The notes below the pieces were generated by a model. It worked only from the letters and a program-made list of their open reading frames with translations. It was not told the origin of the DNA and ran no database searches. A DNA stretch of 64,000 nucleotides. Source: Xanthobacter sp. NM-25. Its GTDB lineage: Bacteria; Pseudomonadota; Alphaproteobacteria; Rhizobiales; Xanthobacteraceae. The stretch spans positions 561,630 through 625,629 of the forward strand of contig NZ_JACBFS010000003.1 in the NCBI RefSeq assembly GCF_022138605.1. The letters run 5' to 3'. Each line of letters opens with the position of its first letter. Position 1 is the first letter of the stretch. Both the position numbers and the translations under genes were made by a program. Of this stretch, positions 47,459-55,024 are shown one piece after another.

Positions 47459-48811
47459 ATGAGACACATCAAGCAGGTCCTTGTTGGCATCCTCGCCCTC
47501 GTATCGCTGCTGTGGGTCGCGGCTGAGCCCGGGGTGTTCCAGTCAGCCGGGTTCTTCGCGATACGGGCGGCCGCCGTGCAGTACACGGGCGTGCTCGCCA
47601 TCGCGCTCATGAGTGTGGCGATGATGCTGGCGCTGCGTCCGCGTTGGCCCGAGCGTTGGATGGGCGGCCTCGACAAGATGTACCGGCTCCACAAATGGCT
47701 CGGCATCACCGCGCTCATCGTCGCCATCATCCACTGGCTGTGGACGCAGGGGCCGAAGTGGGCCGTGGGCTGGGGCTTTCTGGAGCGGCCCGCCCGTGGG
47801 GACCGCCCGCCCATCGAAAACCAGGTGGAGGCCGCTTTCTCAAGCCTGCGCGGCACCGCCGAGGGAGTGGGCGAATGGGCTTTCTATGCAGTTGTGGCGC
47901 TGATCGCGCTGGCGCTGGTCCGGGCCTTTCCCTACCGCTGGTTCTATAAGACCCATCGCCTGCTGGCGCTCGCTTATCTGGTGCTGATGTTCCACTCGGT
48001 GGTGCTCCTGACCTTCGCCGACTGGATGACGCCGCTCGGCGCCGCGATGGCGGTGCTGCTGGCCGGCGGCACCTTCTCGGCCGGGGTGGTGCTGCTGCGC
48101 CGCGTCGGCGCAGCGCGGCAGGTGAAGGGACGCATCGCCGAACTCACCTATTATCCGGGCGTGAAGGCGCTCGAGACCGTCATCGACGTGCCCGCCGGCT
48201 GGCCGGGCCACCGTCCCGGACAATTCGCCTTCGCCAAGTCGGATGCCTCCGAAGGCGCGCATCCCTACACCATCGCCTCGGGCTGGCACCCGGACCATCC
48301 GCGGATCACCTTCGTGACCAAGGAACTGGGCGACCACACCAGGGGGCTGAAGGAGCGGCTCAAGGTGGGCCAGGAGGTGCGGGTGGAGGGGCCATATGGC
48401 TGCTTCACCTTCGACGACGATTGCCGCAACCAGATCTGGATCGGTGGCGGCATCGGTATCACGCCGTTCATCGCCCGCATGAAGCACATGGCCTTGCGCG
48501 GCGAGGCGCCCGACTGGCCGCAGGGCCAGGTCGCCGATCTGTTCCACACCACCAGCGATGTGGACGAGGTGGCGCTTGCAAAGCTCGCCGAGGATGCCAG
48601 AGCTGCCCAGGTACAATTGCATCTGCTGATCGACGCGCGCGATGGCCGGCTGACCGGCGCCCGCATCCGCGAGGCGGTGCCGGACTGGCGGGAGGCCAGC
48701 ATCTGGTTCTGCGGCCCGGCCGGCTTCGGGGCGGCGCTGCGGGCCGATTTCGCCACCGAGGGCTTCCCGGTGGATAAGCGCTTCCACCAGGAACTCTTCG
48801 ACATGCGGTGA
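47459..48811 (+). CDS. Ferric-reductase-like transmembrane FAD/NAD(P)H oxidoreductase
   Basis: 450 residues. About six membrane helices (1-215) with paired haem-ligand His in LHKWLGITALIVAIIHW and THRLLALAYLVLMFHS. A ferredoxin-reductase-type C-terminal half carries the FAD site HRPGQFAFAKSDASEGAHPYTIAS, the NAD site IWIGGGIGITPFIARMKHM and FCGPAGFGAALR. It resembles bacterial Fre/NOX-like ferric reductases. It lies 160 bases after apbE and likely adds a second transmembrane electron route to this redox module. Acceptor unknown; Fe(III), Cu(II) and chromate are candidates given context. Confidence 0.9.
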   Translation: MRHIKQVLVGILALVSLLWVAAEPGVFQSAGFFAIRAAAVQYTGVLAIALMSVAMMLALRPRWPERWMGGLDKMYRLHKWLGITALIVAIIHWLWTQGPKWAVGWGFLERPARGDRPPIENQVEAAFSSLRGTAEGVGEWAFYAVVALIALALVRAFPYRWFYKTHRLLALAYLVLMFHSVVLLTFADWMTPLGAAMAVLLAGGTFSAGVVLLRRVGAARQVKGRIAELTYYPGVKALETVIDVPAGWPGHRPGQFAFAKSDASEGAHPYTIASGWHPDHPRITFVTKELGDHTRGLKERLKVGQEVRVEGPYGCFTFDDDCRNQIWIGGGIGITPFIARMKHMALRGEAPDWPQGQVADLFHTTSDVDEVALAKLAEDARAAQVQLHLLIDARDGRLTGARIREAVPDWREASIWFCGPAGFGAALRADFATEGFPVDKRFHQELFDMR

Positions 48812-48852
48812 GGGGCCTCGGCACACTCGCAATGGATGCGTTCAGGCTCGTG

Positions 48853-49010
48853 TCACCGATCCGTCTTCGGAAAAACGAGGCGGATGCGCATACCGCGGCC
48901 GGGGGCGTCCTCGACGCGCACGGCTCCGCCGTGCAGCGTCATGATGGTGGAAACGATGGCGAGCCTCGGCCCGGCACCGTCGGGCCGGCTTCGGTCCAGG
49001 CGGTGGAAGC
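48853..49010 (-). pseudogene. Remnant of a sensor histidine kinase (C-terminal G-box region)
   Basis: Minus-strand text LLNRFHRLDRSRPDGAGPRLAIVSTIMTLHGG then VEDAPGRGMRIRLVFPK aligns with the end of the kinase at 50018-51382 (LERFRRLDKRASDGAGLGLAIVSTTMELHNG, IEDAPGGGALMRLIFP). The G-box GLGLAIV has become GPRLAIV and the frame upstream loses kinase homology. Only about the last 53 codons remain. It lies in the 420-base gap between the ferric-reductase-like gene and the haem-barrel gene; the rest of the gap, to 49233, shows no gene I can support. Confidence 0.8.
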
Positions 49011-49233
49011 GATTGAGAAGACCTGCTCCGCGATCTTCCGGTGTCCGATCCGCGCGAGCGCCCTGCGGCAACGACATCGAGTCGCAGGGCGCCGCGATCG
49101 GCTGCACGAATTTCGCGGCTGCGCTCGACTAAGCGACTCCGCAATCTCTCAAGTCCTTCGGCAGACAGTGCCGGTACGCCAAATTCGGGCGGCAGGCTGA
49201 TATCAGGAAAGGTCGTATGAGACCGTCCGTCTC

Positions 49234-49893
49234 TTACTCTTTGACCCGCGTGAGCGTGCTGATATCGGTATGGGTGAATGGCTTACCATACACATGCAGA
49301 ATCGTTTCCTGCGTGTATTGCATGGTATTTCCAGACACCTCATAAGTGACAGTGAATTTTTCCGTCTTGTCGTTTGCTGCCATATAGTCCGATTGGCCGA
49401 TGCCCACGTTCTGGGCCGTCAGGGTAAGCGTGGCATCCGGTTTTCCCGTTGCCACAACGCATACAGCCCTGGGGATGCAAAACGAATTATATATTGTCTG
49501 ATTCGCCTTGTCGTAAATGAGATATCCGACTTGGTCGTGAAACTGTTTCTTGTCGCTCTTGCGGAAAACCATCTGGTGATAAAAAATTGCCGTCAGATGC
49601 TGGCTGCTCGCGTTTGTGGCATCACCGGCTGGCGTGAATCTTATGGTCTCGTAATAAGGCGAAGCAGCACCGCCTCCTTTACCCACTTCGGAACCTTCCC
49701 GGCCGGGAGCCACGTCCAATCCTTCGTCGTCCTGAGTCTTCCAGGTCCCGACGAACTTGGCGAGTGGGCCGTAATCCAGCCCGTTGATAACAGTTTCTGT
49801 CTCAGATGTAGCGGCAACGGCGGATATAGCGGGGAGTGTGAGGCCGGCAATCGTGCTGGCAACGAGGAGGCTTCGGGAGAATTTCACGATCAA
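49234..49893 (-). CDS. Exported haem-binding beta-barrel (nitrobindin/FABP-like) protein
   Basis: 219 residues with a signal peptide (about 1-28, ending AVAAT). The remainder is beta-rich with GPLAKFVGTWKTQDDEGLDVAPG, YETIRFTPAGDAT and HDQVGYLIYDK, the layout of ten-stranded lipocalin-like haem-binding or nitrobindin domains. Base composition is lower in GC than the neighbours. It stands alone between a kinase remnant and the second two-component system. Ligand is not certain. Confidence 0.6.
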   Translation of the reverse strand: MIVKFSRSLLVASTIAGLTLPAISAVAATSETETVINGLDYGPLAKFVGTWKTQDDEGLDVAPGREGSEVGKGGGAASPYYETIRFTPAGDATNASSQHLTAIFYHQMVFRKSDKKQFHDQVGYLIYDKANQTIYNSFCIPRAVCVVATGKPDATLTLTAQNVGIGQSDYMAANDKTEKFTVTYEVSGNTMQYTQETILHVYGKPFTHTDISTLTRVKE

Positions 49894-50017
49894 TCTCCTG
49901 ACTGGATATCAGCTTTCATCAGAACAACGGCTCATCGACAGCTCGATAGCATGAGCGCTCTGACAAAAGCCTGACGATGGGCCGAACTCGGGGAGCTCTT
50001 CGCCAATGCGTTGAGGC

Positions 50018-51382
50018 TCACCCGCGCGGGAAGATAAGACGCATGAGCGCCCCGCCGCCGGGTGCGTCCTCAATCCGGACATCGCCGTTGTGCAGCTCCA
50101 TGGTGGTGGAGACGATCGCGAGGCCCAGCCCCGCCCCGTCCGAAGCCCTTTTGTCCAGGCGCCGAAAGCGTTCCAGCACGTCGCCGCGCCGCTCCGGGGG
50201 GATGCCGGGGCCATGGTCGCGCACTGCGCACTGGCCCCCAGGGCCCGTAGTCACCTCGACGGCGGTGCCCGCCGGCGTGTGGGCCAAAGCATTTTCCACA
50301 AGGTTCCGCAACGCCCGGCCGATGGCGTCGCCGTGGCCGTGCACGCGCGCCGCTCCCGCGTCCCGAAAGGCGATGGTTCGACCGCGCATGACCGCGAGCG
50401 GCGTCAGCTCGGCCACCACCTCGCGGGCGATGGCGCCGAGATCGGCCTGGGCATCCGGCGCGAGTTCCAATGCGGTCGCGTGCGACATGTCGAGCATCTG
50501 GTCTACAAGGCGTTTCATGCGCTGCGCGTCGGCCACGAGCTTTGCCTTCTCGACGCTGTCCGGCAGCTTGCCGATGCTCAGCATCATGATGGCGAGCGGG
50601 GTGCGCAGCTCATGGGCCGCATCCCCCGCGAAATCCCTCAGGGCGCACACGGAGCGCTCGATGCGCGCCAGCATGGCGTTGACCGCCGTCACCAGCGCCT
50701 GCACCTCCCGCAGGGAGGGCTCCGCCGCGATCCGCGTGGACACCTGAGCCGGATCAATCCGGTCGATGGCGGCGATGGTGGTCTCGAGCGGCTTCAGCGT
50801 GGTGCGCACCACGCTGAAATTGAACAGGAGGAACATGAGCGAGAGCAGGATGAGCGGCAAGATCACGTGGAAGCGGATCTCGTTGAAGATGACCGGCACG
50901 AACGGTCGGAAGCCCTCGCCGGCGATGGCCACCGTGATCCAATAGGGATGCCGCCCGACCTCGACGCGGCGGGTGCCGGTAAGCAGGAAGCGGCTGTCCC
51001 AGCTCTCGCGCTGAGTCCGGATGACCAGGAACGACAGGGGCGGCTCGTCGGCGATCTTCAGGCTGGCGTCGTCGAACCGCGCCACCACCGCGCCGCCGCG
51101 CTCGTGGATCAGGAAAGCCCGCCGTGTGCCGGAGGCGAGCGGATATTGCAGGTCTTCCGAAACCGGGTTGCCGGCGGCCCCCCTCATCTGCGGGATCTCC
51201 TGGGCGATCCGGTCCGCCTCCGCGGTCACGAGGAGGTGGTCGAGCTCGTTGGGATTGTTGACATACATCCGCACGACGACGAGCAGCTCGACCACCAGGA
51301 AGACGAGCCCCACCAGAGCGAGGCGCACCGAGAGGCGAAAGAAGAGGCTGCGCGGCACGACGGGCGGGCGGCTCGCAGTCAT
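50018..51382 (-). CDS. Sensor histidine kinase (QseC-like)
   Basis: 454 residues from ATG 51382 (MTASRPPVVPRSLFFRL), which overlaps the regulator stop; the frame is open to 51727 antisense-like. Membrane helices at about 17-38 and 180-200, HAMP about 201-255, His box FAGDAAHELRTPLAIMMLS (His about 268), N box NLVENALAHTPAG, G box DGAGLGLAIVSTTME. It pairs with the regulator at 51379. A near copy of its last part is found decayed at 48853-49010. Confidence 0.9.
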   Translation of the reverse strand: MTASRPPVVPRSLFFRLSVRLALVGLVFLVVELLVVVRMYVNNPNELDHLLVTAEADRIAQEIPQMRGAAGNPVSEDLQYPLASGTRRAFLIHERGGAVVARFDDASLKIADEPPLSFLVIRTQRESWDSRFLLTGTRRVEVGRHPYWITVAIAGEGFRPFVPVIFNEIRFHVILPLILLSLMFLLFNFSVVRTTLKPLETTIAAIDRIDPAQVSTRIAAEPSLREVQALVTAVNAMLARIERSVCALRDFAGDAAHELRTPLAIMMLSIGKLPDSVEKAKLVADAQRMKRLVDQMLDMSHATALELAPDAQADLGAIAREVVAELTPLAVMRGRTIAFRDAGAARVHGHGDAIGRALRNLVENALAHTPAGTAVEVTTGPGGQCAVRDHGPGIPPERRGDVLERFRRLDKRASDGAGLGLAIVSTTMELHNGDVRIEDAPGGGALMRLIFPRG

Positions 51383-52098
51383 GGGGCTTCCCGTTCCGCG
51401 CCGGCATCGGTCGGATGCGGGGCCGGCACCAGCATGTAGCCGACGCCGTGGGCGGTGTGCAGGATCACGTCCGCTCCGGCGGCGCCAAGGCGCCGGCGCA
51501 GACGCGAGGCCGCCGCCTCCAGAGCATTGGGCGTAACCTCGGACGACAGGGCGTACATGGCCTCTTCGAGGCTGGTCTTGCTCACCACATGCCCGGCCCG
51601 CCGCATCAGGCGTTCCAGCAGGTCCCGCTCCCGCGGCGGCACATGGATCACGCGGCCGCCGACGCGCACCTCCCGCGCCACGGTATCGAAATCGAGGTTT
51701 CCCAGGCTCAGGACGATGCCGAGGCACCCCCCGGGGCGGCGCAGCAAAGCACGGCAGCGGGCCGCCAGCTCCGCCATGTCGAACGGCTTCACCAGATAGT
51801 CGTCGGCTCCCGAATCAAGGCCGCCCACCCGGTCGCCGAGACCGTTGCGGGCAGTGATCACCAGGATGGGAGCGCCGCTCCCCGTCCGCCGGACGGCGCG
51901 GATGAAATCCACACCGTCGCCGTCGGGCATGCCGAGGTCGATGAGCAGGAGGTCGTAAGGCGTCACGGCCATGCTTTCCCAGGCGACGCTCAAGGAGGCG
52001 AAGCGGTCGAGCACGAAGCCCTCGGCCTCCAGGCCTTCTGCGATCAGGATCGCGAGCCGGGGGTTATCCTCCGCGAGCAGAACCCGCATGGTCGACAT
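51379..52098 (-). CDS. OmpR-type response regulator (QseB-like)
   Basis: 239 residues from 52098, or 236 from ATG 52089 (MRVLLAEDNPRLAIL), which suits the family better though neither has a strong ribosome site. Receiver with ED pocket, phospho-Asp in DLLLIDLGMPDGDG, ITARNG and LVKPFDMAEL; winged helix at about 130-225 (SRLRRRLGAAGADVILHTAHGVGYML). The start overlaps the cytochrome b561 gene end, so b561, regulator and kinase form one operon with the PepSY gene upstream. Confidence 0.9.
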   Translation of the reverse strand: MSTMRVLLAEDNPRLAILIAEGLEAEGFVLDRFASLSVAWESMAVTPYDLLLIDLGMPDGDGVDFIRAVRRTGSGAPILVITARNGLGDRVGGLDSGADDYLVKPFDMAELAARCRALLRRPGGCLGIVLSLGNLDFDTVAREVRVGGRVIHVPPRERDLLERLMRRAGHVVSKTSLEEAMYALSSEVTPNALEAAASRLRRRLGAAGADVILHTAHGVGYMLVPAPHPTDAGAEREAP

Positions 52099-52678
52099 CC
52101 GTTCCGCGGGCGCGGCGCTTGCGCCCCGTGATCATGGCGAGCACCAGATTTTCCCGGTGTGCCAAGCTTTCTGCAATGGCGGCGAGCACGTGCACCGCCG
52201 CCATGGCGAGAATGAGGTTGGCGGCGATCTCATGGGCCTCCTCCACCCACTCCTTGCCCCAGAAGGCATCGAGGGTCTGCATCCAGCCGGTTAGGCAGGT
52301 GGCGGCGAGCAGACCCATGAGGAGGAGCATCATCACCGCCCCGGCGGGATTGTGGCCGACATAGCGTCGGTCACGCCGGTCGAGCACCGCGCGCAGATGG
52401 TCCGCGAAGGTCCGCGGGGACGGCACGAAATCGCGGAACCGTGCGTGAACGGTGCCGACGAAGCCCCACACCACGCGAACGGCGAGCAGGGCGGCGACGG
52501 TGTAGCCTACGTAGCGGTGGAGCGCTTTGCCGTCCTCCAGCACGAAGCTGTTGAGCACGACGCCGAGCACCACCGTCCAGTGGAAGATCCGCACCAGCGG
52601 ATCCCACACCGGAACGGTATAGCGGACGTGCGCGGCGGCGCGCGCTGATGCTTCGGATCGAGGGGGCAGCATGGCCAT
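52064..52678 (-). CDS. Cytochrome b561-type membrane protein
   Basis: 204 residues with four membrane helices. Haem-ligand His candidates lie in VRIFHWTVVLG (helix 1), GKALHRYVGYTV (helix 2), and EEAHEIAANLILAMAAVHVLAAI (helix 4), the arrangement of di-haem b561/Ni-hydrogenase b-type cytochromes. It should move electrons between quinol and periplasmic partners. It starts three bases after the PepSY gene stop and overlaps the regulator gene start. Confidence 0.9.
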   Translation of the reverse strand: MAMLPPRSEASARAAAHVRYTVPVWDPLVRIFHWTVVLGVVLNSFVLEDGKALHRYVGYTVAALLAVRVVWGFVGTVHARFRDFVPSPRTFADHLRAVLDRRDRRYVGHNPAGAVMMLLLMGLLAATCLTGWMQTLDAFWGKEWVEEAHEIAANLILAMAAVHVLAAIAESLAHRENLVLAMITGRKRRARGTDVDHAGSARGG

Positions 52679-52681
52679 GGT

Positions 52682-52957
52682 TCAGTCCACGTTGTTCTCG
52701 ACGATCTCGCCGGTCACGGGATTGAAGTAGACTTCTGCCTTGCGTCCATCGGCATTGGATCCATAGATTTCGTAGCACCAAGAACTGGTCTTCTTGAACA
52801 CCTTGATGTCCTTGAAACCCATCTGGCCGATCTTTTGCTTCATGACCTCTTCGCTGAGCCACTTGTCCTGCGGCTCCTTGGTGCAGGTCGGGCTGGCGAG
52901 AGCCATGGAGGAGGCAAGGCTCAGGGCGACGGCAGCGACGAAAAGTCTGCGGATCAT
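52682..52957 (-). CDS. Small periplasmic PepSY-domain protein
   Basis: 91 residues from ATG 52957 (MIRRLFVAAVALSLA), supported by GAGGAAAACCCG. Signal peptide about 1-22. The PepSY domain reads VMKQKIGQMGFKDIKVFKKTSSWCYEIYG and ADGRKAEVYFNPVTGEIVENN; two Cys (25 and 61) could pair. It opens the operon PepSY-b561-regulator-kinase and is divergent from the rubrerythrin gene. Such PepSY plus b561 pairs are common under QseBC-like control. Confidence 0.88.
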   Translation of the reverse strand: MIRRLFVAAVALSLASSMALASPTCTKEPQDKWLSEEVMKQKIGQMGFKDIKVFKKTSSWCYEIYGSNADGRKAEVYFNPVTGEIVENNVD

Positions 52958-53187
52958 CGGGTTTTCCTCATGCTGCGGGAAGCGATGGACCAAGGCCATC
53001 CCGCCGGCACGTCTCTTAACGATCCCGGCTGACCAAAGCCTGACGGGCAAAGATGCGCGCGCATGCCGAAAAGGGGGCGCCCCCGATGCGCGCGAAGGAT
53101 AGACCACGTCAGGACGTCGTCAGCCCGTCCGCGTATCGAAGGGCCGTCGCTCCTTAGGGCGACTGCATCCTTTCGAGAGACCGATCC

Positions 53188-53661
53188 ATGATCATCGTTC
53201 GCAGCCTTCTTGTCGCTGGCGTTCTCGCTTGCGCCTCGCTCGCCGCCCCGGGCTTTGCCGCCGACGCCCTCAATCCGCAGACGAAGAAGAACCTGGAAGC
53301 GGCCATGCACGGCGAAGCCTTCGCCAACCTGAAATATCAGGCCTATGCCGAGCATGCCCGCAAGAGCGGCCACCCCGCGATAGCCAAGCTGTTCGACGAA
53401 AACGCGAATGTCGAGGCCAACGAGCATTTCGCCCGCGAGGCAGACGCTCTTGCCCTCGTGAGCAGCGACGAGGCCAACTTGCTCGACGGCATGGCCGGCG
53501 AACACTACGAAAACACCAAGATGTACGTCGAGTTCGCCAACCAGGCCGATGCGGTCGGTGACAAGAAGGTGGCTGATCTTTTCCGTCAGATCGCCGCCGA
53601 TGAAGGCGATCACTACGCCGCCTACAAGGCGGCCGTTGAGAAGCTGCGCGCCGAAAAATGA
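53188..53661 (+). CDS. Exported rubrerythrin-like di-iron protein
   Basis: 157 residues with a signal peptide (about 1-24, ending GFAAD), unusual for the mostly cytosolic rubrerythrin family. The four-helix di-iron core shows ligand helices MHGEAFANLKYQAYAEHARKSG, NVEANEHFAREAD, GEHYENTKMYVEFA and AADEGDHYAAY, giving Glu and E-x-x-H ligands. There is no rubredoxin domain. It probably reduces peroxide or stores iron in the periplasm. It is divergent from the PepSY-b561 operon, from which it is separated by 230 bases of likely promoter DNA. Confidence 0.9.
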   Translation: MIIVRSLLVAGVLACASLAAPGFAADALNPQTKKNLEAAMHGEAFANLKYQAYAEHARKSGHPAIAKLFDENANVEANEHFAREADALALVSSDEANLLDGMAGEHYENTKMYVEFANQADAVGDKKVADLFRQIAADEGDHYAAYKAAVEKLRAEK

Positions 53662-53911
53662 GATTTCTGAGTGGCGCGAAACTCTTTCTTCGCGCCGCTC
53701 GTAACGCACTTCGATGCATCAGAATGTGTTGCAGGCAGTTTTATCGAAAATTCGGAGCATGATGAGATGATATTCGATAGTTTATATTAGTGATACCAGG
53801 TAAATACTTGCCACATCTCAGTATTTAAGCTTTCGATTGCTGCGAATACGCCGAACATATATCAGTCCAGAGGGAGCATTCCTAACTCTTTTGATATCAA
53901 CGGGAGCGGGA
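53662..53911. promoter_or_regulatory. AT-rich gap upstream of the LysR gene
   Basis: These 250 bases are clearly AT-richer than their surroundings (for example GATATTCGATAGTTTATATTAG near 53765). No gene is supported. The LysR promoter should be here. The composition change marks the border between metal cargo and the conjugation region. Confidence 0.35.
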
Positions 53912-54799
53912 ATGGAGCTTCGTCATCTTCGGCATTTCGTGGCGGTTGCAGAAGAGCTCCATTTTACACGTGGCGCGCAACGCGCCGGCATCGAACAATC
54001 GCCATTGTCTCGATCGATCAGGACTCTCGAACGGCGCCTTGGCGTAGTATTATTCGAGCGCACACGGCGATCCACGAAGCTAACGCCGGCCGGTGAACGC
54101 CTTCTCGTCCATGCGCGTGCGCTCCTCGCATCCGCCGACGAAGCACGCATAGACGTTCGCACTCCAGCAGCGACAGGAGACACTATCAGCCATTTGCACA
54201 TCGGCATTTGCGACGGCGTACCCTTTGCGCGTCTCGCGCGACTGATTTCAGAAGTAAAGCGGGATAGTCCGCAAGTTGTCATTCATGTCCATGAAGCGTC
54301 AATGGCGCAGAACGTAGAGGGCTTGCGAAGCGGCTTTCTTGATGCGGCGCTCACGCCGGAGAGCGGATACGGCAAGGGGATTTTGTCCGAGGCAGTTTGG
54401 CGAGATCCGCCGATCGCTTTGATGCCGAGCGGCCATCCTTTGGCTGTAAAGAAGCGGATCAAACTGTCTGGTATTGTTAAGGAGCCTCTCGTTCTAAGCC
54501 GACCCGATACGGGTCTTAGCCAGCAATCCCAGATCGAACAGCTTGTTCGAACTGCAAATTCGACCCCTAATATTATTAGTCGCACCATGACACTTTCGGT
54601 GTTGGTTACGCTGGTACTTGCGGGTTATGGCATCGGAATAGCGACCGCTGCTCAACTCGAGGCGGTCGAGGTGGATGGCCTTGCCCTCCGGCCCCTGAGC
54701 GATGCGCCCGCTGATCTGAAGACTTGGTTGATGGTGCATGAGGGGACACTCAGCGTGCCACTATCTCGTTTCATCGAGCGAGCCCGGACGATTATTTAG
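53912..54799 (+). CDS. LysR-family transcriptional regulator beside the trb operon
   Basis: 295 residues from ATG 53912 (MELRHLRHFVAVAEE), preceded by CGGGAGCGGGA. N-terminal winged helix (about 1-60; LHFTRGAQRAGIEQSPLSRSIRTLERRLG) and a LysR substrate domain (about 90-290). It is convergent with the DUF2274 gene and overlaps its end by 39 bases. LysR genes at this place are recurrent beside trbI-DUF2274 in alphaproteobacterial elements, so it may regulate transfer; the effector is unknown. Confidence 0.9.
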   Translation: MELRHLRHFVAVAEELHFTRGAQRAGIEQSPLSRSIRTLERRLGVVLFERTRRSTKLTPAGERLLVHARALLASADEARIDVRTPAATGDTISHLHIGICDGVPFARLARLISEVKRDSPQVVIHVHEASMAQNVEGLRSGFLDAALTPESGYGKGILSEAVWRDPPIALMPSGHPLAVKKRIKLSGIVKEPLVLSRPDTGLSQQSQIEQLVRTANSTPNIISRTMTLSVLVTLVLAGYGIGIATAAQLEAVEVDGLALRPLSDAPADLKTWLMVHEGTLSVPLSRFIERARTII

Positions 54800-55024
54800 A
54801 GAGCCTCCAAGGCTAGGCCGCGCGGCACGGAATCCCTTGTCACGAGCAATAAAGGTTTCGAGCATGAGCGGGGCCAACGTCAAAGCATCGACAACCGTGC
54901 CATGAAGCTCGGAATGAAGAGCGGCATATCGATCGAGGTCGGCTCGAAGTTGCACCGATATGGTGATGGTGAGTTTGATGGTTTCAGCTTTCGGCACCGG
55001 TCCGAGGCTAAGTTTTTTGGTCAA
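54761..55024 (-). CDS. DUF2274 protein of the conjugation operon
   Basis: 87 residues. The DUF2274 pattern is KLSLGPVPKAETIKLTITISVQLRADLDRYAALHSE with a likely ribbon-helix-helix character, then ALTLAPLMLETFIARDKGF. The start overlaps the trbI stop (ATGA), so it is the last gene of the trb operon. Its 3' end overlaps the convergent LysR gene by 39 bases. Regulatory DNA binding is plausible from the fold but unproven. Confidence 0.87.
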   Translation of the reverse strand: MTKKLSLGPVPKAETIKLTITISVQLRADLDRYAALHSELHGTVVDALTLAPLMLETFIARDKGFRAARPSLGGSLNNRPGSLDETR

